Part shown: in pieces, positions 61,315-64,000 of the stretch
Position numbering within the stretch: position 1 is the stretch's first letter
How the letters are laid out: every line of letters starts with the position of its first letter
From: an uncultured Eubacterium sp.
Lineage (GTDB): Bacteria > Bacillota > Clostridia > Lachnospirales > Lachnospiraceae
Direction of reading: 5' to 3'
Assembly (NCBI GenBank): GCA_947642745.1
Contig: CANRTU010000001.1
Location: 1 to 64,000 of the forward strand
Length of the DNA stretch: 64,000 bases
Notes under the pieces: generated by a model
The model's database searches: none
The model's input: only the letters and a program-made list of their open reading frames with translations
Told to the model about the DNA's origin: nothing
Translations under genes and position numbers: made by a program

Positions 61315-62724
61315 TTAGTCAGCCGCAGCCCCTGTTTCCGGCTGTTTTGCCGCTTCCGTTTTTAACCAGTATGTCTCCCGCAGCAGCATTCCAAGCGCAA
61401 TGACAAACGCCACGCAGTCCGCCACTGGCGCCGCATACATGGCGCCGTCCAGTCCGAAAAACCGGGGCAGCACCACCAGGAGCGGCAGCAGGAACAGTAT
61501 CTGCCTGGTCAGCGACATAAACGCTCCCGCTGTGGCTTTGCCAATAGAGGTAAACATATTTGCCACAATCGGCTGAAACTGGTTTGCAAAAGTAAAGAAC
61601 ATATAAATCTTAAAATAGCGTTCCGCAAACCGGAAATATTCCTCGCTGCCTTCCCCGAACAGACCGATAATCTGCCTTGGGAACAGCTGGAAACATAAAA
61701 ACGCTACAATGGAAATAGCCGTAGCGCTGGCAATGGATTTCCACACCGCTTCCACAACACGCCGGTACTGTTTCGCCCCGTAATTAAAGCTGACAATGGG
61801 CTGCATTCCCTGGGAAATTCCGATTACGATAGAAAAAAACATCATGCCAACTTTTGAAATAATGCCCGCACAGGCCAGCGGAATATCGCCTCCGTACTCA
61901 GACCTTGCGCCATACGTTTTCAGCACGTTATTCAGTACAATCTGCACCACCATCATGGCCAGCTGGTTAATACAGGGAGACATGCCCAGCTTTGCGATAT
62001 TTCCCCAGCAGGCCGCCACCGGTCTGAAATGGGTCCGGCAAAGGCGCACCGTCTGAAACCTGGTCAGATACGCAGCCACCAGCACGGCGGACACCACCTG
62101 CCCGGTAACCGTGGCCCAGGCGGCTCCTTCGATACCCATATGAAAAGTCGTCATAAACAGTGCGTCCAGCACCGTGTTTACGATTGCGCCCGTCAATGTA
62201 CAAAACATGGAAAAGCGTGGGCTGCCGTCCGCCCGGATCAAAGCGGAGCCGCCGGTCGTAAAAATCAGAAACGGAAATCCCAGGGAAGTAATGCCCGTAT
62301 ACGAAAGGGAATAGTAAAGCGTCTGATCCGTAGCCCCAAACAGAATCATCATAGGATTCAGAAACAGTTTTGTAACAGCGCATAACAGCAGCCCTGTTAT
62401 AAAGCACATGCTGATGGCATTACCCGCATATGCGGCCGCTTTCTGTCCGTTTCCCCGGCCCATATTCAGATTAAAATTCGCCGCCCCGCCAATTCCGCAC
62501 ATTAATGAAATCGCCGTACAGCTGATCGTCAGTGGAAACGCCACGTTCGTGGCCGCATTGCCAAGCATTCCCACATACTGCCCAATGAAAAACTGGTCAA
62601 CGATATTATACAATGCGCTGACCAGCATGGCGATAATACTTGGAATCGCAAATTCCGCCAATAATTTTGAAACTGGTTTTGTGCCAAGAGGATTTGCCCC
62701 CTGTTTTATCGTTTGTTCACTCAT
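61315..62724 (-). CDS. MATE-family efflux transporter
   Basis: A 469-residue exporter with 12 predicted segments. The N terminus LLAEFAIPSIIAMLVSALYNIVDQFFIGQY (quoted in part: IPSIIAMLVSALYNIVDQFF) and the second-half start KLGMSPCINQLAMMVVQI mark the two MATE repeats; the middle loop GAKQYRRVVEAVWKS is family-like. It is of the MepA-like group rather than NorM. Substrate unknown. It stands alone, transcribed leftward. Confidence 0.92.
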   Translation of the reverse strand: MSEQTIKQGANPLGTKPVSKLLAEFAIPSIIAMLVSALYNIVDQFFIGQYVGMLGNAATNVAFPLTISCTAISLMCGIGGAANFNLNMGRGNGQKAAAYAGNAISMCFITGLLLCAVTKLFLNPMMILFGATDQTLYYSLSYTGITSLGFPFLIFTTGGSALIRADGSPRFSMFCTLTGAIVNTVLDALFMTTFHMGIEGAAWATVTGQVVSAVLVAAYLTRFQTVRLCRTHFRPVAACWGNIAKLGMSPCINQLAMMVVQIVLNNVLKTYGARSEYGGDIPLACAGIISKVGMMFFSIVIGISQGMQPIVSFNYGAKQYRRVVEAVWKSIASATAISIVAFLCFQLFPRQIIGLFGEGSEEYFRFAERYFKIYMFFTFANQFQPIVANMFTSIGKATAGAFMSLTRQILFLLPLLVVLPRFFGLDGAMYAAPVADCVAFVIALGMLLRETYWLKTEAAKQPETGAAAD

Positions 62725-62894
62725 AGCCGCCCTTCTTTCTTTTTAATATCCGGCGCACCGTTCCGCCAGAAACACACTACCATCGCACAGATCCATGCCG
62801 GTGCGCAAAGATTTCCGGCAGTTCCGGTATACCGGCTGAATAGTAAATGACTCACAATAAATGCCTGAACCTGCAAGACGCGCCGGACCGCCCG

Positions 62895-63359
62895 TTACTT
62901 ACCGGCCGGACGGCGCAAAAACGCCAGGGTTACCAGCAGGGTACCCGCAAACACGCAAAAGTCTCCCAGGTTAAACACCAGTTTGCGAAAACGTGCCGGA
63001 CCAGCGCCAAAGCTGACATAATCCACCACATATCCCTTTGTCAGACGGTCATACAGATTACTCAGACCGCCGCCTGCCAGAAGCGCCAGCCCGGTTTTTG
63101 CCATACCAGCGTCCTTTCTCCCGGAAAGCCGCAGCAGTTCAGCCATTACGCCACCCAGTACCGCCGCATGGATGCAGAGTACCTGTTCCGGTGAATCTTT
63201 TAATAAATTTCCCGCAGCTCCCGTATTATGATAGTTCTTTAAAATCACCCTGCCGCCTGCCAGCTCCCGCCGCTGTGTGGACGGTCCTGTTTCTTCCATA
63301 TGTTTTTTTACTACATACTCTGATCCGAAAATCAGTAAGATGATAAGAAAAACCGCCAT
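62895..63359 (-). CDS. lspA: Signal peptidase II (lipoprotein signal peptidase)
   Basis: A 154-residue four-segment membrane aspartic protease that removes signal peptides from lipidated prolipoproteins such as those at 5424, 57183 and 60403. The motif NTGAAGNLL is near 50, and the two catalytic aspartates are in LSNLYDRLTKGYVVDY near 107-120 and VFNLGDFCVF near 132. ATG 63359 follows AAAGGAG by eight bases. The family usually has NxGAAFG; here the phenylalanine is missing, a variant seen in some Clostridia. Confidence 0.88.
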   Translation of the reverse strand: MAVFLIILLIFGSEYVVKKHMEETGPSTQRRELAGGRVILKNYHNTGAAGNLLKDSPEQVLCIHAAVLGGVMAELLRLSGRKDAGMAKTGLALLAGGGLSNLYDRLTKGYVVDYVSFGAGPARFRKLVFNLGDFCVFAGTLLVTLAFLRRPAGK

Positions 63360-63512
63360 ATGCTCCACTCCTTTCCAGTTCTTACAATCAGTATTCCCAT
63401 TTTACACCGGTCAGACAAATTTCTCAAGGAAATTTCCCAAAATAAATCTGGTTCTGTTTTGCCTTATAAGAATCTGCGGCGCCAGACAGTCATTCAGATA
63501 ACTAATCTGGCA

Positions 63513-63548
63513 AATCATCAGACGAATCATCAGACGAATCATCAGATA
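63513..63548. repeat. Three tandem 12-bp units
   Basis: AATCATCAGACG twice exactly and once as AATCATCAGATA, overlapping the stop codon of the partial kinase gene. Confidence 0.8.
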
Positions 63549-64000
63549 GATACATCCGAATACATCCTGATATAAAAAACAGTTCCATTCCCCAGACTGC
63601 TCTCCACCCGGATCACTCCGTTTTGCCGCATGATAATCTGTCTGGACAGGGCAAGACCAATTCCCACGCTGTCTGTCTTTGCGCCGGAACCTTTATAAAA
63701 CCGTTCGAATATATGCGCCAGATCTTTTTCCGCGATTCCTTCGCCATTATCCGCAATACAGACAGAAACGGCAAAGTTGTTCTGTCTGGCGCTGACCATC
63801 ACCTTCCCGCCAGACGGCGTATGTTCGATACAGTTTTTCACAATATTGGACACCGCTTCCATGGTCCAGTGAAAGTCACAGATCATTTCCATCCGTTCAT
63901 CCGCTTCCAGCTCCAGCGTTACTCCCTTTTCCCCGGCAACCGGTTCAAATGGCGCACATGCATGGATTAACAGCTCCCGTACACTGACGTGTTCCCGGTT
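63542..64000 (-). CDS. Sensor histidine kinase, C-terminal part (runs off the window)
   Basis: The reading frame is open to the right edge; about 152 residues are visible. They form the ATPase domain of a histidine kinase: VSNIVKNCIEHT (N box), DNGEGIAEKDLAHIFERFYK (G1/F box) and SVGIGLALSRQI (G2). The phosphoacceptor and sensor parts lie beyond the window. The track start at 63892 is an internal methionine. A response regulator would be expected to the right. Confidence 0.88.
   Translation of the reverse strand, partial: NREHVSVRELLIHACAPFEPVAGEKGVTLELEADERMEMICDFHWTMEAVSNIVKNCIEHTPSGGKVMVSARQNNFAVSVCIADNGEGIAEKDLAHIFERFYKGSGAKTDSVGIGLALSRQIIMRQNGVIRVESSLGNGTVFYIRMYSDVSI

Noticed and set aside
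63513-63548. Three 12-bp direct repeats as a start of a CRISPR-like array
   Set aside because: Units are contiguous without spacers and overlap a stop codon; simple tandem repeat.

Overview
The window looks like a chromosomal segment of an anaerobic, spore-forming Gram-positive bacterium of the class Clostridia, most likely a Lachnospiraceae-type gut organism. The evidence is the sporulation genes spoIIP and gpr, strong GGAGG-type ribosome binding sites almost everywhere, CUT1 sugar transporters without a local ATPase, and frequent GTG/TTG starts. The species cannot be named from the sequence alone. No tRNA, rRNA, CRISPR array, phage or complete transposase gene was seen.

Layout. (1) 0-8 kb: a sugar-uptake region with a LacI regulator, a PfkB fructokinase, a CUT1 ABC transporter (binding protein and two permeases) and a divergent AraC regulator. 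The shared promoter region carries paired inverted sites. (2) 8-21 kb: a leftward Wzx/Wzy-type polysaccharide locus. It encodes an initiating phosphoglycosyltransferase, a formyltransferase-like protein, a PIG-L deacetylase, a GT11 fucosyltransferase-like enzyme, a flippase, a WbsX-like enzyme, two GT4 enzymes, an EpsG-like polymerase, a hexapeptide acyltransferase and an epimerase-GT4 fusion. (3) 21-31 kb: housekeeping and sporulation genes (DUF3298 protein, amylosucrase-like GH13, spoIIP, gpr, rpsT, holA, EamA transporter, C_GCAxxG_C_C protein, upp). (4) 31-35.6 kb: a DUF1703-type ATPase, an S66 peptidase, a BFD-like [2Fe-2S] protein and an AlkC/AlkD-like protein.

(5) 35.6-41.5 kb: a compact leftward five-gene operon matching, in content and order, the Salmonella STM4011-STM4015 families: two radical SAM proteins, a phosphatase/sulfatase-superfamily hydrolase, an ATP-grasp protein and a leucine-rich-repeat protein. 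To my knowledge its product is not known. Here the STM4011 member is fused to a HAD phosphatase domain. This is the best candidate for an undescribed system in the window.

(6) 41.6-48 kb: a MATE exporter with a divergent Crp/Fnr-like regulator, then a decay-rich stretch. That stretch holds a partial duplication of the regulator gene, a nitroreductase split by a 150-bp inverted-repeat element, a DUF4303 remnant, an Rrf2 regulator, a YoeB-like toxin-antitoxin pair and a cupin. (7) 48-54 kb: a YfcE-like phosphoesterase, an acyltransferase with a DUF2961 (GH172-like) protein, and a BlaI/BlaR1-like pair. (8) 54-64 kb: comEC, a GerMN lipoprotein, a sensor kinase and response regulator, a comEA-like lipoprotein, a second MATE transporter, lspA, and the C-terminal part of another sensor kinase running off the right edge.

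Two short repeat families are scattered between genes. One is a REP/BOX-like family (AAAAGTATCCGG..., with GC-rich hairpins) that often abuts gene 3' ends. The other is a MITE-like family with GAGCGTGTTTGAAAAAT termini. Coordinates of start codons were moved from the ORF track wherever a ribosome binding site decided the start.
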